Position numbers and translations under genes: made by a program. The notes below the pieces were generated by a model. That model did not search any database. It was not told the DNA's origin and saw only the letters and a program-made list of their open reading frames with translations. From an uncultured Paracoccaceae bacterium (lineage in GTDB: Bacteria; Pseudomonadota; Alphaproteobacteria; Rhodobacterales; Rhodobacteraceae), in contig CANMAI010000002.1 in NCBI GenBank assembly GCA_947495795.1, positions 1 through 64,000 of the forward strand: 64,000 bases of DNA, read 5' to 3'. Shown in pieces: positions 1 to 9,082 of this stretch. Each line of letters begins with the position of its first letter. The stretch's first letter is position 1.

Positions 1-57
1 GATGGCATAAGATCAAAGCGGGCCATAACAAACGAGCAAACCATGGCGCTTCTCAAG

Positions 58-82
58 ACGAGTTTTTCAACACAATCAGCCC
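58..82. repeat. IS-end-like sequence (GAGTTTTTCAAC)
   Basis: GAGTTTTTCAAC at about 61-72 is repeated at about 3050-3061, at the right border of the IS1182-family element. It probably marks the end of another element of that type whose transposase lies left of the window. Nothing else is recognisable in positions 1-57. Confidence 0.4.
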
Positions 83-89
83 ATTCCAA

Positions 90-203
90 CCGATGCTGCG
101 CTTGCAGCGAATGACATGGTGTGTTTGCGGTGATCGCTCTCCTCGGGCGAACGAGGTCCAGTAAGCTGGCCTCACAAATCGCAAGCCGTAGAGGAGAACG
201 ACC
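90..203 (+). ncRNA. Candidate IS110 bridge RNA (seekRNA) leader
   Basis: IS110 recombinases use a structured non-coding RNA, encoded in an element end next to the transposase, with internal loops that pair with target and donor DNA. Here the stretch just before the transposase start holds three hairpins in series: GCTGC/GCAGC at 95-108, CCTCG/CGAGG at 141-156 and CCAG/CTGG at 158-169. It lacks a convincing ORF. The position fits the IS110 subgroup, where the RNA precedes the transposase. A second tight hairpin (CGTCC-TTCG-GGACG, 1286-1299) lies downstream, the position used by the IS1111 subgroup. Inference only; loop-to-flank complementarity was not tested. Confidence 0.4.
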
Positions 204-1243
204 ATGTCCCATTATGTTGGCCTGGATGTATCCGTCAAATCCGTCTCGATCTGTGTTGTTGACGCGCAGGGCACGGTCTTGGCCCGTGGGGAGACGGCGT
301 CGGATCCGGATCGGATTACTCCTTCATCCACGAGCATGCACCTGATCCTGAGCGCGTGGTGCATGAAAGCGGAATTCTTGCCATCTGGTTGACCCGCGAG
401 TTGGAGAAGCGCGGACTACCGATCATCTGCATTGATGCCCGCCTTGCGCACAAGGCTTTGTCGGGGCGGATCAACAAGTCCGATCCGGGTGATGCGGAAG
501 GCCTCGCGCATCTGGCGCGGACCGGTTGGTTCACCCAGGTTCACATTCGAAGCGAGGCTTCGGAACGTGTTCGTGTGCTGATCGGGACAAGAGAGCGTCT
601 CATCAGGATGCGCAAAGATCTGGAAGGGCATGTGCGCGGCATTCTGAAGACCTTCGGCGTTTGCATGGGCTCGGTCCATCGCACGAAACTGCGGCAGGGA
701 TTTCGTGATCAGCTTGCTTCAGCAGCTGAGACCGATCCGGCAATCAGTGTCATGACTGAGATGTTCAACCCGACCCACAAGGCTCTCTGCGCAGCAACGG
801 AAGCGATGGACGACGAACTGAAAGCCATTGCGCGTGAGAGCGATCTTGCCCGTCGCCTCATGACCGTACCGGGCGTCGGCCCTGTGGTTGCGCTGTCATT
901 TATCGAAACGCTTGATGATGCCCAGCGATTCAAGAGATCGAGGAACGTGGGTGCGTTCCTTGGCCTCACGCCAAGACGACATCAATCCGGCGATATGGAT
1001 TGGTCTGGGCGCATCTCGAAATGTGGGGATCGCGATCTGCGGCGATTGCTCTACTCGGCCGCGACGACGCTGATCACCCAAGTGCGAAAGCCTTCACCTC
1101 TACTGGCGTGGGCCAAGCGCTTGCAGGACCGCAAGGGCTTCAAGAAAGCTGCCGTGGCAGCATCCCGCAAACGCGCGGTCATCCTGCACTGCATCTGGCG
1201 TGACGGAACCGTATTTGAAGCGAACATGGAGGCCAAAACCTAG
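204..1243 (+). pseudogene. IS110-family transposase, frameshifted
   Basis: The first frame starts at ATG 204 (MSHYVGLDVSVKSVSI), the DEDD_Tnp_IS110 N-terminus with its first Asp. After about residue 38 the reading moves to another frame, which begins YSFIHEHAPDPERVVHESG and runs without interruption to TAG 1243. That frame carries the remaining acidic residues (HESG, IDARLAHKAL, KSDPGDAEGLAHLAR) and the transposase_20 domain with PGVGPVVALSFI and GLTPRRHQSGD. A single-base deletion near 314-322 explains the break (expected Ile-Ala-Ala-Phe-Ile-His). IS110 transposases are not known to rely on programmed frameshifting, so I call it inactivated. The full-length product would be about 345 aa, the normal size. 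Sequencing error is possible but neighbouring mobile genes are also broken. Confidence 0.85.
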
Positions 1244-1530
1244 CGCAAAACCGGAACACCTGCCCGAGAGAGGAGGCGGGTTCAGCGTCCTTCGGGACGG
1301 AGGCGGATCAAGCCAGCCTAAAGCGGCAGACGTGGCACAAAGCCAACTTCGCGAATGACATTTTTGACGATCAGCTCCCGGACGCCATCATGAAGCGGCA
1401 TCACCGACTTCGGAGAGAACCACGACCCCGAAAGACAACAAGCCTAAATCCTTGACTCACCCGCAAACAGAGAGCCGGTTAGGTGAAGCTGCACTGCAGA
1501 GCCGAACGATGCTGCAGAAGTCAGTTTTGG
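1244..1530. other. Intergenic stretch between two IS elements
   Basis: No credible coding sequence. It contains a UUCG-tetraloop hairpin (1286-1299) just downstream of the IS110 transposase and probably the right end of that element. The last 80 bp lead into the left end of the IS1182-type element. Confidence 0.5.
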
Positions 1531-1532
1531 GC

Positions 1533-3070
1533 CGGTTCTGTTGAAAAAAACGTGTTTCTGGCGCAGAAAGTGTCGCCCGGAACACGGCGCAAGCGCCTTT
1601 CTGATCACGCCTTTTGCGTTTGCTGCGGTGCAGGAAAGATCTTCGCCAGTTTGCGGAGGTTCTGGGCGGTGGCGGCGAGGAGGAATTCGTCGTTCGCGCC
1701 ACATGGGCCACGTAATCGGAGCCTTCCGAGGCCGAGGATGCGCTTGAGATGGGCGAAGAGCATCTCGACCTTCTTTCGCAGCTTCATCGAGATATCGTAT
1801 TGTTTGGTTTTGGCGATATCGCGGGCAATCTGGCGGGCGTCTTCGTGTTCTTCTCGTGTGATGGAACGGAAGTCCATGTTGGGGCAACAACGGGCCTTTG
1901 ATGGGCATGATTGGCAGGTGAGCTTGAGCGCCCGATATTTTGCGACACCTTTGCCGGTTGGTCCCCTGTTTGGATCGGAGTAGTTGCGGCGGAACTGCTT
2001 CAGTTCCTGATTTTCGGGGCAGATGTATTGATCGTTCTCAGCATCCCATTCGAAATCAGCCCGTGTCCAGGTTCCATCTGTCCGGCCAGCCTTGTCGATA
2101 ACTGGAATATGTGGCGCGATTTTGCGATCCACCAGCCAGCCCAACATCGGGCCGGAGCCGTATGCCGTGTCCGCAATGATCCGTTCCGGGTGCAGGCCAA
2201 ACCCGTCTTTGACCCGGTCCAGCATCGTGCGAACAGCACCCACTTCCGCCTGTCGGATCGACCGGGTCGCTTCGACGTCCACGATGACGCTGTGATCTGT
2301 GTCAATGAGATAGTTGGTGGAATAGGCAAAGAACGCAGGGCTTTTGCGGGCTGCTGTCCATTGGCTGGACGGGTCGGAATGGGACGTGAACTTTGGTTCG
2401 ACCTTTGTTGCTGCGCCAAAAGCCGCGTCGTCCAGAACGTCGAGATACTCGCGCACGGCACGTGGTGCGTCGCCGGGGGTGATGGTGCCGTGATCTCAAT
2501 CTTCCTTGGGCGTCGAGTTTTGTTTGTTCGCGTCCGCTTCAATCAAACTGGCATCTGCTGCAAAGCGCTGGCCGCTGACCAGTCCTTCGGTGATGCAACG
2601 CGCCACCGTCGCTTCAAACAAGCGGCGCAACAGATTGCTGTCTCGGAACCTACCGTGCCTGTTCTTGGAGAAGGTGGAATGATCCGGCACAGCATCCGTC
2701 AGATCGAGGCGGCAAAACCAGCGATACGCCAGGTTCAGATGCACCTCTTCACACAAACGCCGTTCAGATCGAATGCCCAAACAATAGCCAACCAATAGCA
2801 TTCGGATCAGCAACTCCGGATCAATCGACGGGCGACCTGTATGGCTGTAGAAATCCGCCAGATACTGACGGAGGTCGCTCAGAGCGACGAACCGGTCAAT
2901 GGATCGCAATAGGTGATCTTGAGGGACATGATCTTCCAGAGAGAACTCGTAGAACAACGCCGCCTGCGCTTCCTGCCCCGGTCCCAACATGATCAATCCT
3001 TCCACTCGATACGGAAATTGAATCAGCAGTTCATGGGTCGATCAAGGAAGAGTTTTTCAACGAAATACGC
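1533..3070 (-). mobile_element. IS1182-family insertion sequence (approximate limits)
   Basis: The transposase gene (1605-3005, minus) is flanked by short inverted ends sharing the core GTTGAAAAA: on the plus strand at about 1540-1548 and, reversed, inside GAGTTTTTCAAC at about 3050-3061. The match outside the core is weak, so limits are good to about 20 bp. The transposase has an in-frame stop. The right end is the same sequence found at 58-82. Confidence 0.6.
1605..3005 (-). pseudogene. IS1182-family transposase with internal TGA
   Basis: The N-terminal part (residues 1-169, ending ...NKQNSTPKED) has the IS1182/DUF772 features FYEFSLEDHVP, FYSHTGRPSIDPELLIRMLL and DHSTFSKNRHGRF. It stops at TGA 2498-2496. 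Reading straight through in the same frame continues as DHGTITPGDAPRAVREYLDVL and then the DDE catalytic half (FFAYSTNYLIDTDH, IADTAYGSGPML, KKVEMLFAHLKRIL) to TGA 1605. Homologues have Trp after KED at the stop position, so a single TGG-to-TGA change explains the break. No frameshift is present. The read-through protein would be about 466 aa, normal for the family. A long ORF on the opposite strand (1911-2798) is a shadow. Confidence 0.85.
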
Positions 3071-3234
3071 CGGTAAGGGCCGTTCTCCACAAAATGACTG
3101 GACTAGTGCGCAAAACGGAGCGGTACTGTGATAGCGACGCGCCCACAGGGGTGCGAGCTTCTCCGCCCGGACCTCCGGGCTCTGATCACTAGCAGGGCCA
3201 GTCCGGTCCTGTGTGACCTGATCAGGAGAACCTC

Positions 3235-3471
3235 ATGACCCGACAAACAAAACCGCGAACCCAAAAAGCCCAGCTTATTCAGATACTGAGCCGGAAAGCC
3301 GGGGCAGATGTTGCCACCATCAGCGCAAAATTCAACTGGCAGCCTCACTCCACGCGTGCGGCACTGACGGGACTGCGTAAGTCAGGATACGTGCTGGACG
3401 CTGAGAAGCCGGGCGGCGGCAAGCCCTTGCGATACCGCATTGTCGACAAGACCTCGGTGGATGCTGCCTGA
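3235..3471 (+). CDS. DUF3489 domain protein
   Basis: 78 aa, basic N-terminus followed by a small winged-helix-like domain (LIQILSRKAGADVATISAKF, HSTRAALTGLRKSGY, GGGKPLRYRI), matching the DUF3489 family as I know it. The form suggests a DNA-binding accessory protein, but the family has no established biochemical role. The gene starts at ATG 3235 after AGGAGAACCTC, a good ribosome-binding site. Its stop shares a base with the next start (TGATG at 3469-3473), so it is translationally coupled to the DUF2924 gene. The three-gene order DUF3489, DUF2924, large serine recombinase recurs in alphaproteobacteria. The reading frame is intact. Confidence 0.75.
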   Translation: MTRQTKPRTQKAQLIQILSRKAGADVATISAKFNWQPHSTRAALTGLRKSGYVLDAEKPGGGKPLRYRIVDKTSVDAA

Positions 3472-3908
3472 TGACCGGTGAAAGTAGGATACAAGCCCGT
3501 TGGGTTGAACTTGCTGACATGGATCGTTCGACCCTTCGGGTGACCTGGACAGAGGCTTTCGACAACGCACCACCTCACTTTCTGTCGATGACCTTCATGC
3601 GCAAGGCACTGATCTGGCATGCTCAGTGCCACCGGTTTGGCGGGCTGTCCCCGGACCTGAAGTGGGCTCTCAATTCCGCAAATGCAGGTAAGACCGCGAG
3701 GAACACACCGGCTGCAATCCGACCTGGGACGCAGCTTGTCAGGGAATGGAACGGGCGGCGGTATCAGGTCGATGTGTGCGACGATGGATACGTAATGAAT
3801 GGTAAGCGGTTTAGGTCACTGTCGGCCATTGCACTTCACATCAGCGGGACAAGCTGGTCAGGTCCACGCTTCTTCGGGCTGGAGAGCAAAACGGGCATTG
3901 GCGCATGA
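3471..3908 (+). CDS. DUF2924 domain protein
   Basis: 145 aa, intact. It shows DUF2924 hallmarks: an N-terminal segment with [23 protein letters not shown], followed by [19 protein letters not shown] and a C-terminal block ending in [19 protein letters not shown]. The product is basic and probably nucleic-acid binding; its function is not known. It overlaps the preceding gene by one base and the recombinase by four (ATGA at 3905-3908), so the three proteins are likely made in fixed proportion. The fixed linkage to a serine recombinase suggests an accessory role such as directionality or DNA-site recognition; this is inference. Confidence 0.8.
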   Translation: MTGESRIQARWVELADMDRSTLRVTWTEAFDNAPPHFLSMTFMRKALIWHAQCHRFGGLSPDLKWALNSANAGKTARNTPAAIRPGTQLVREWNGRRYQVDVCDDGYVMNGKRFRSLSAIALHISGTSWSGPRFFGLESKTGIGA

Positions 3909-5583
3909 AGAAGACCCGCTGCGCGATCTATACCCGCAAATCCTCGGAAGACGGGCTGGAACAGGAATTTAACTCGCTGGATGCACAACGTGAAGCCTGT
4001 GCGGCCTTTATCGCCAGCCAGAAGATTGAGGCTGGGTTCTGGTTCCTGACGCTTATGATGATGGCGGGCTATCGGGCGGGACGCTGGAACGTCCGGGATT
4101 GCAACGACTGATGGCAGACATCCGATCAGGCAAAGTGGACAGGATTGTTGTTTACAAGATTGACCGGCTGACACGATCGCTGGGGGATTTTGCCAAGATC
4201 GTCGAGGTTCTGGATGAGACAGGCGGATCGTTTGTGTCTGTGACCCAATCGTTCAACACCGCCACAAGCATGGGGCGACTGACGCTGAACATGTTGCTCA
4301 GCTTTGCCCAGTTTGAACGGGAAGTGACGGCCGAACGCATTCGCGACAAGATCGCAGCATCCAAGAAGAAAGGCCTCTGGATGGGGGGCAACGTGCCGCT
4401 GGGCTATGAACCGGATGGCAGAACGCTGAAGATCAAAGAGCCGGATGCACAGGTTATCCGAACGATCTACGATCTCTACAAAGAGCATGGCTCGGTTCGG
4501 GCGGTGAAAGATCAGGCAGACAGGCTGGGTCTTAAGACAGCCATCCGGACTTTGTCATCTGGCCGGTTGAAGGGAGGAACACCCTTTAGTTTTGGTCACA
4601 TCTACTACATCCTGACCAATCCGGTCTATGCTGGCCGCATTCGCTATAAGGCGAGCGTGTATCCCGGCCAGCATCCACCACTAATTGAGCCAGACCTTTG
4701 GGATGCGTTGCAGGACCAGCTGAAAAATCGCTCTGTCGCTAACCGTTTAGGCAAAGAGAGAGGGATGGGTCGAGGCGGTCGAAAACAGGTCTCGCTTCTG
4801 ATTGGCAAATTGTTTGATGAAACTGGTGACCGTCTGATGCCGAGTCATACAAAGTCCTCAAAAGGACACCGGCTCAGATACTATGTCTCAAACCGTCTGA
4901 TCCGAAGCAAAGGCCCCAAAGATATATCTGGCTGGCGACTGCCCGGGCCTGAGCTGGAGGCACTGATTGCCAATCTGCTTCGCAAGTATCTGAGCACGCC
5001 GTCCGTGACGGCAAATATCGTGAGCGACCCGACGGCAGAAGAGACTGCAGCAATTGTAAGATTATTGGTAAAAATCACTGGGGCCGAAGCCGATGAGCAA
5101 AACGAAAAGAGCAGTCTCCTCCTGCAGCTGCCTCAAAATATTCAGATCGCGCCGGGAAGGATCAGAATCATCATATCAGAGAAAGGCTTAGCTGAGATGT
5201 TGGGCGTTGATTGCGAACGGGTATCTGAGGAACACCTCGAGATTGACCCCGCGTTCCAACACCGCAAGCGGGGCGTTGAAACAAAACTTGTCCTGGCTGA
5301 CACAGCCAGTCCGCGCGATGAAACCCTGTTTAATAACATTGCAAAAGCACATCATTACTTTGACCTGATCCGGGCCGGGAAAACCTATGCCGAGATTGCC
5401 GCGTCTGAGGGCGTATCAAAACAACGGGTTTACTAGCTGGTCGATCTGGCCTTCCTGGCACCGGATGTTTTGCGAGATGTGTTTGTGGGTTCTCAAGCAA
5501 CTGGCCTGACGACTGAATGGTTGCTGCGTCACGCCATTCCGGCACTTTGGGATGAACAGAGAGAAATGTTCCGCACCCTGTAA
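3905..5583 (+). pseudogene. Large serine recombinase, frameshift plus premature stop
   Basis: The N-terminus ([20 protein letters not shown]) is the resolvase/invertase domain with the catalytic Ser in the RKSS motif. Near 4036 the frame is lost; the rest continues one frame over as [35 protein letters not shown], the recombinase domain (GYEPDGRTLKI, YYILTNPVYAGRIRYK) and a zinc-ribbon-like region without obvious cysteines. A one-base deletion explains this. The open frame then stops at TAG 5434-5436 after SKQRVY, but the same frame continues as LVDLAFLAPDVLRDVF to TAA 5581-5583, the usual C-terminus of these proteins, so CAG has become TAG. Two independent lesions make this a clear pseudogene. 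It lies at the end of the coupled DUF3489-DUF2924 module. Confidence 0.85.
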
Positions 5584-5799
5584 GAGGGTACGGGCCCTGA
5601 ACGGACCAGCGCCGCGCGATCCCGGCAGCATCAAACACACCCAACCGTCGACCGCGCAAATGCCGTTTCCAGACTATTGGCAGAATCCCACCGATTTACG
5701 GCATGTTCCGGATCTGGGATATCCGGACACCCCGAAAGGCCCCGGAATAAACGGAGAAAAATACGAAAACTCGTACTGGTATGAAATTGTTATGAGTGT
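5584..5799. other. Spacer between recombinase module and tRNA-Gln
   Basis: About 215 bp with no gene. It lies between the dead recombinase and the 3' end of the tRNA gene, where an attachment site could be expected. I could not find a second copy of the tRNA 3' end elsewhere in the window. Confidence 0.4.
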
Positions 5800-5874
5800 T
5801 GGCTGGGGTGGTAGGATTCGAACCTACGGTACACGCTACCAAAAAGCGTTGCCTTACCACTTGGCTACACCCCA
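5800..5874 (-). tRNA. tRNA-Gln (UUG)
   Basis: Read on the minus strand the gene begins TGGGGTGTAGCCAAGTGG and ends CACCCCAGCCA. The acceptor stem pairs (TGGGGTG/CACCCCA), the anticodon stem ACGCT/AGCGT encloses loop TTTTGGT giving anticodon TTG, the T loop is GGTTCGAATCC, and CCA is encoded. That identifies glutamine. The 3' end points toward the decayed mobile region, the usual orientation for elements that integrate into tRNA 3' ends. Confidence 0.95.
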
Positions 5875-5980
5875 ACGGTGGCGATGGTCTTACAATCTGG
5901 GACTTTGCCCCGCAAGTACAAATGAAAGCTTGTTTGCGGTCGCGTGCCCTTGCTAGGCGTACCGCGAAAGGAATGCTGAG

Positions 5981-7171
5981 TTGGCAAGAAACTGGGATTG
6001 CATTGTTGTCGGCGCGGGTGCAGCCGGTATGATTGCGGCCATTGAGGCCGGACGACGGGGCCGGCGGGTGCTGATCTTGGATCATGCCCGCGCGCCGGGT
6101 GAGAAGATCCGCATTTCCGGTGGCGGTCGATGCAACTTTACCAATGTGAACACCAACCCTGAGCGCTTCATTTCGGCAAACCCGCGCTTTGCTGTATCAG
6201 CGCTAACCCGGTTCACGCCAGCCGATTTTATTGAACGGGTTGAGAAGCGTGGTATTGCCTACCACGAGAAGACGCTGGGCCAATTGTTCTGCACTCAATC
6301 ATCGCGCGATATCATTGATATGCTGGTGTCTGACATGCTTGAGGCGGGTGTTGTGCTGCGTCTGGGCGTCGATTTGGGGATTCCGCAAGCTTCTGGGCAA
6401 GGATATCAGCTCAAGGTCGATGGCGTGGAGTTGTACTCAGAGAGCATCGTGGTTGCGACGGGCGGAAAATCTATACCCAAAATGGGAGCAACCTCCTATG
6501 GTTACAACACCGCTGAACAGTTTGGCTTGGCGCTCGAAGAGACACGGCCAGGTCTTGTTCCACTAACTTTCGGTGGCTCCCTACTAGAACGGATGAAGGC
6601 CCTTTCCGGGGTTTCAACAAACGCAGTGCTCAGGTGTGGCGACGCGGCATTTCGGGAAGCAATTCTCTTTACCCACCGCGGTCTTTCGGGGCCTGCAATT
6701 TTGCAGATTTCTTCTTACTGGGAGGAAGGGCGGAGTGTTTCAGTCCAACTGTTGGACGAAGAGGAGGGCTTTTCCTTTCTCCGTTCGGCTCGGTCGGCGA
6801 ACGGGCGACAATCAATTGCGGTTGCATTGGCGACTTTGTTGCCGAAGCGGTTGGTTGATGATTTCCTGGGTGAATTGGGTGAATTGGGTGAGAGAGGGAG
6901 ACTTGGTGATATTTCCGACAGGAGACTTCGTGCCATCGCAACTGCGTTTGCCAATTGGCGGGTGCTTCCATCCGGTTCTGAAGGCTACCGTACGGCAGAG
7001 GTTACAGTGGGCGGTGTGAGCACCGCTGATCTTGCCTCCAAGACCATGGAGGCAAGGAGGCAGCCGGGGCTCTACTTCATTGGTGAGGTGGTGGATGTTA
7101 CAGGCTGGCTGGGCGGGTACAATTTCCAGTGGGCTTGGGCGTCTGGTTGGGCCGCAGGACAGGTCTGCTAG
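5981..7171 (+). CDS. BaiN/HI0933-family FAD-dependent oxidoreductase
   Basis: 396 aa flavoprotein of the HI0933/YhiN/BaiN family. The N-terminus has the FAD Rossmann motif VVGAGAAGMIAA and the family signature RISGGGRCNFTN at about 42-53; the C-terminus has the second FAD motif (GLYFIGEVVDVTGWLGGYN). The start is TTG at 5981, supported by AAAGGA eight bases upstream. Members are cytoplasmic; one reduces bile-acid intermediates, but the role in most bacteria is unknown. A short in-frame duplication (GTGAATTGG twice, about 6869-6887) gives LGELGELGE near residue 300. The gene stands alone between tRNA-Gln and a convergent gene. Confidence 0.85.
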   Translation: MARNWDCIVVGAGAAGMIAAIEAGRRGRRVLILDHARAPGEKIRISGGGRCNFTNVNTNPERFISANPRFAVSALTRFTPADFIERVEKRGIAYHEKTLGQLFCTQSSRDIIDMLVSDMLEAGVVLRLGVDLGIPQASGQGYQLKVDGVELYSESIVVATGGKSIPKMGATSYGYNTAEQFGLALEETRPGLVPLTFGGSLLERMKALSGVSTNAVLRCGDAAFREAILFTHRGLSGPAILQISSYWEEGRSVSVQLLDEEEGFSFLRSARSANGRQSIAVALATLLPKRLVDDFLGELGELGERGRLGDISDRRLRAIATAFANWRVLPSGSEGYRTAEVTVGGVSTADLASKTMEARRQPGLYFIGEVVDVTGWLGGYNFQWAWASGWAAGQVC

Positions 7172-7349
7172 GTTCGCAGACAGTTTCGACTTATGAGGTC
7201 CGCTCTCCTTAGGTTCGGCTCTCAGAACTTCGCACTTGATTGAGGCGAGCAGCAAAATCGAAACCAAACTGGAGCTTTAGGGTATTAGCAATCGAAGCTT
7301 GTTTCCCAAGGCTATGACATGTTTTTTTGTAAAGCCCTTTAAGAGGAGG

Positions 7350-7376
7350 CCAGCGCGCCCGGATCGGGCACGCTGG
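7350..7376. terminator. Hairpin between convergent genes (possible terminator)
   Basis: CCAGCG/CGCTGG outer stem with CCCG/CGGG inner stem lies between the flavoprotein gene and the convergent MuiA-like gene. There is no good U tract on either strand directly after the stem, so it is a weak call. Confidence 0.35.
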
Positions 7377-7384
7377 TAAAAAAG

Positions 7385-9082
7385 TCAATGCACCGTCAGG
7401 CTTTGATCACCCGGCCACGTGATATCGTAGCCAAACTCAATGGTGCTATCGGCATCTGCACCGAGATCAATGTTCCACGACACCACCCCGCGCTTCCCTT
7501 GTTCATCCACAGGCTTGTGACGCGGCCGAGATTGGATAACGATCTCCAGATCTTCCTGCTCAGATACCGGGGCCTGATCAGTGATCACCAGCGGTAGTGT
7601 ATAGGGCAGAAGGCTTCGTGCGGTTATCTGGAAACGCTCTACACGTCGGTTGGTGGTACCGATTAGTCCGAAGTCTCCATCTTCCTTTTCCAGCGTCCTG
7701 TGAGTGATGAGAACTTCATCCAGTGCGCCGAAAGGAAGCTCGGCAGTATCCCCGGCGGCCGTGAAGGGAATGTACGCTGTGCCCATGAAAGTACCGTCGC
7801 GGAAAATGGAAGCCTGACCCGGGAGGATGGGGCCGCCGAAGCTATTCTGCAGGTCCGCTGTCAGGTAAGCCGTCGTATCAAAGCGAGGCGTTGCGCGGGC
7901 CGTAAGAGAAACATCGAAACTCTGGCTATCTATACGAACCTGCCGTTTGGTTTGATCTCCTGAAATATCAACAGGCTCGTTCAGTCGGTAGACAACGGTT
8001 TCGCCCTGTGAAAGTTGGGTAAAACCGGGCACGGGAGCCTCGGCCAAAACAGGTTCGGGCGCGAAATCGGCTTCCGCGCGGCTTTCCATCACGGAGTCGC
8101 TGAGAGAAAGCCCGCTCGTGCTCCTCCTGATGCGCTTGTCCTGTCCGGGCTCAAATATGCGCGCGATCTGCTCCCACATCTCGGGAGCTGCGATACTATT
8201 GGACGGCTGCGCCGTGGAGAGGGTCAACTCGACCCCTTGCCAGTCCTCGCCTGTCCATTGAGCGACCTGAGCATGACGGTTCACCTCCAATATAGGCTTT
8301 TCACCCCGGTCGAGACGCATATCGTAGACAGGTTGCCAGCCGGCTTGATCGGTACGGTAGGCAATTTGAAGCGATGCATCGAGCTCTGCGGGGGTTGAGA
8401 TTTCCACCGTAGCTATGGATCGAGGTGGCGGAGGCAAATCGAGAGCGTTGAGCGTCTGCTCCGCTTCGACGCGTTCTTCTTCAATCTCTTCGCGCAGGCG
8501 AAGGCTCGTGCCTATGGCCTCCTCTGCGGTGAGTTTCTCCTGAAGGGCCTTTTCTGTTGCTATGGCCAGCGTTTCAATGGCGGCGGCCCAATCTTCTACA
8601 CCAGCCTTCTGGTATTCGAGATTATCCACCATTTTTTGTGGTTCGCGGGTTATCAGTGCGTTGACAAACTCGAGACGCTTGGCAGCTACCGCAATCCGAG
8701 CGCGTTCCCCGGCAATATCGGCGTCAACTGTGCGAAGACGCGCTTCAATTGCTTCAATATCCGCTTCCGCAGCCAGATACTCAGGCGACTTTTCGTTTTC
8801 GCTTGGAGGGAGGCGATCTACGCGATGATTTACGGACAGAATGGTAAAGGCTTCCGCAGAGGTGCTGGTAACACGCAGGCTGGCAGGATCAAAATTCAGC
8901 GGCAAATCCTCGACAATGATGCTGTGGGTGCCGGGCTCTGCACTGAAAGGGGCTGTGCGCGTGAGCGTCGCCCCACCTGGGTAGATTGTGGCGGCTGTGA
9001 TGGTGCTAAGCGCTGAAATATCGGCAGCGAACCCTGCTGAGGAAGAGAGCAAAATGGCTGCGAGAGACAGGGGGAAGCGCAT
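7385..9082 (-). CDS. MuiA-like DUF4140/DUF4139 protein, exported
   Basis: 565 aa. An N-terminal signal peptide (MRFPLSLAAILLSSSAGFAA) precedes a DUF4140 domain (ATIYPGGATLTRTAPF) at about 30-120, a long predicted coiled coil rich in Glu/Ala/Arg (about 100-220), then DUF4139 with PVYDMRLDRG to about residue 560. This order is that of mucoidy inhibitor A-like proteins. The likely location is periplasm or outer surface; the molecular role is not settled. The gene is monocistronic, divergent from pyruvate carboxylase. Confidence 0.75.
   Translation of the reverse strand: MRFPLSLAAILLSSSAGFAADISALSTITAATIYPGGATLTRTAPFSAEPGTHSIIVEDLPLNFDPASLRVTSTSAEAFTILSVNHRVDRLPPSENEKSPEYLAAEADIEAIEARLRTVDADIAGERARIAVAAKRLEFVNALITREPQKMVDNLEYQKAGVEDWAAAIETLAIATEKALQEKLTAEEAIGTSLRLREEIEEERVEAEQTLNALDLPPPPRSIATVEISTPAELDASLQIAYRTDQAGWQPVYDMRLDRGEKPILEVNRHAQVAQWTGEDWQGVELTLSTAQPSNSIAAPEMWEQIARIFEPGQDKRIRRSTSGLSLSDSVMESRAEADFAPEPVLAEAPVPGFTQLSQGETVVYRLNEPVDISGDQTKRQVRIDSQSFDVSLTARATPRFDTTAYLTADLQNSFGGPILPGQASIFRDGTFMGTAYIPFTAAGDTAELPFGALDEVLITHRTLEKEDGDFGLIGTTNRRVERFQITARSLLPYTLPLVITDQAPVSEQEDLEIVIQSRPRHKPVDEQGKRGVVSWNIDLGADADSTIEFGYDITWPGDQSLTVH

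Larger units (their letters stand above)
83..1450 (+). mobile_element. IS110-family insertion sequence (approximate limits)
   Basis: A DEDD-type transposase gene is preceded by about 120 bp and followed by about 200 bp of non-coding DNA, which is the usual IS110 layout (no terminal inverted repeats, non-coding ends). Borders are estimates: the left one is set after the foreign IS-like end at 58-82 and the right one before the 1450-1530 stretch that leads into the IS1182 element. IS110 elements do not leave long terminal repeats, so a junction comparison would be needed to set the true ends. The transposase is frameshifted, so the copy is probably immobile unless complemented. Confidence 0.6.

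Noticed and set aside
1911-2798. 295-aa plus-strand frame opposite the IS1182 transposase
   Set aside because: It lies antisense to a recognised transposase, with no family match of its own and a Cys/Arg-rich shadow composition.
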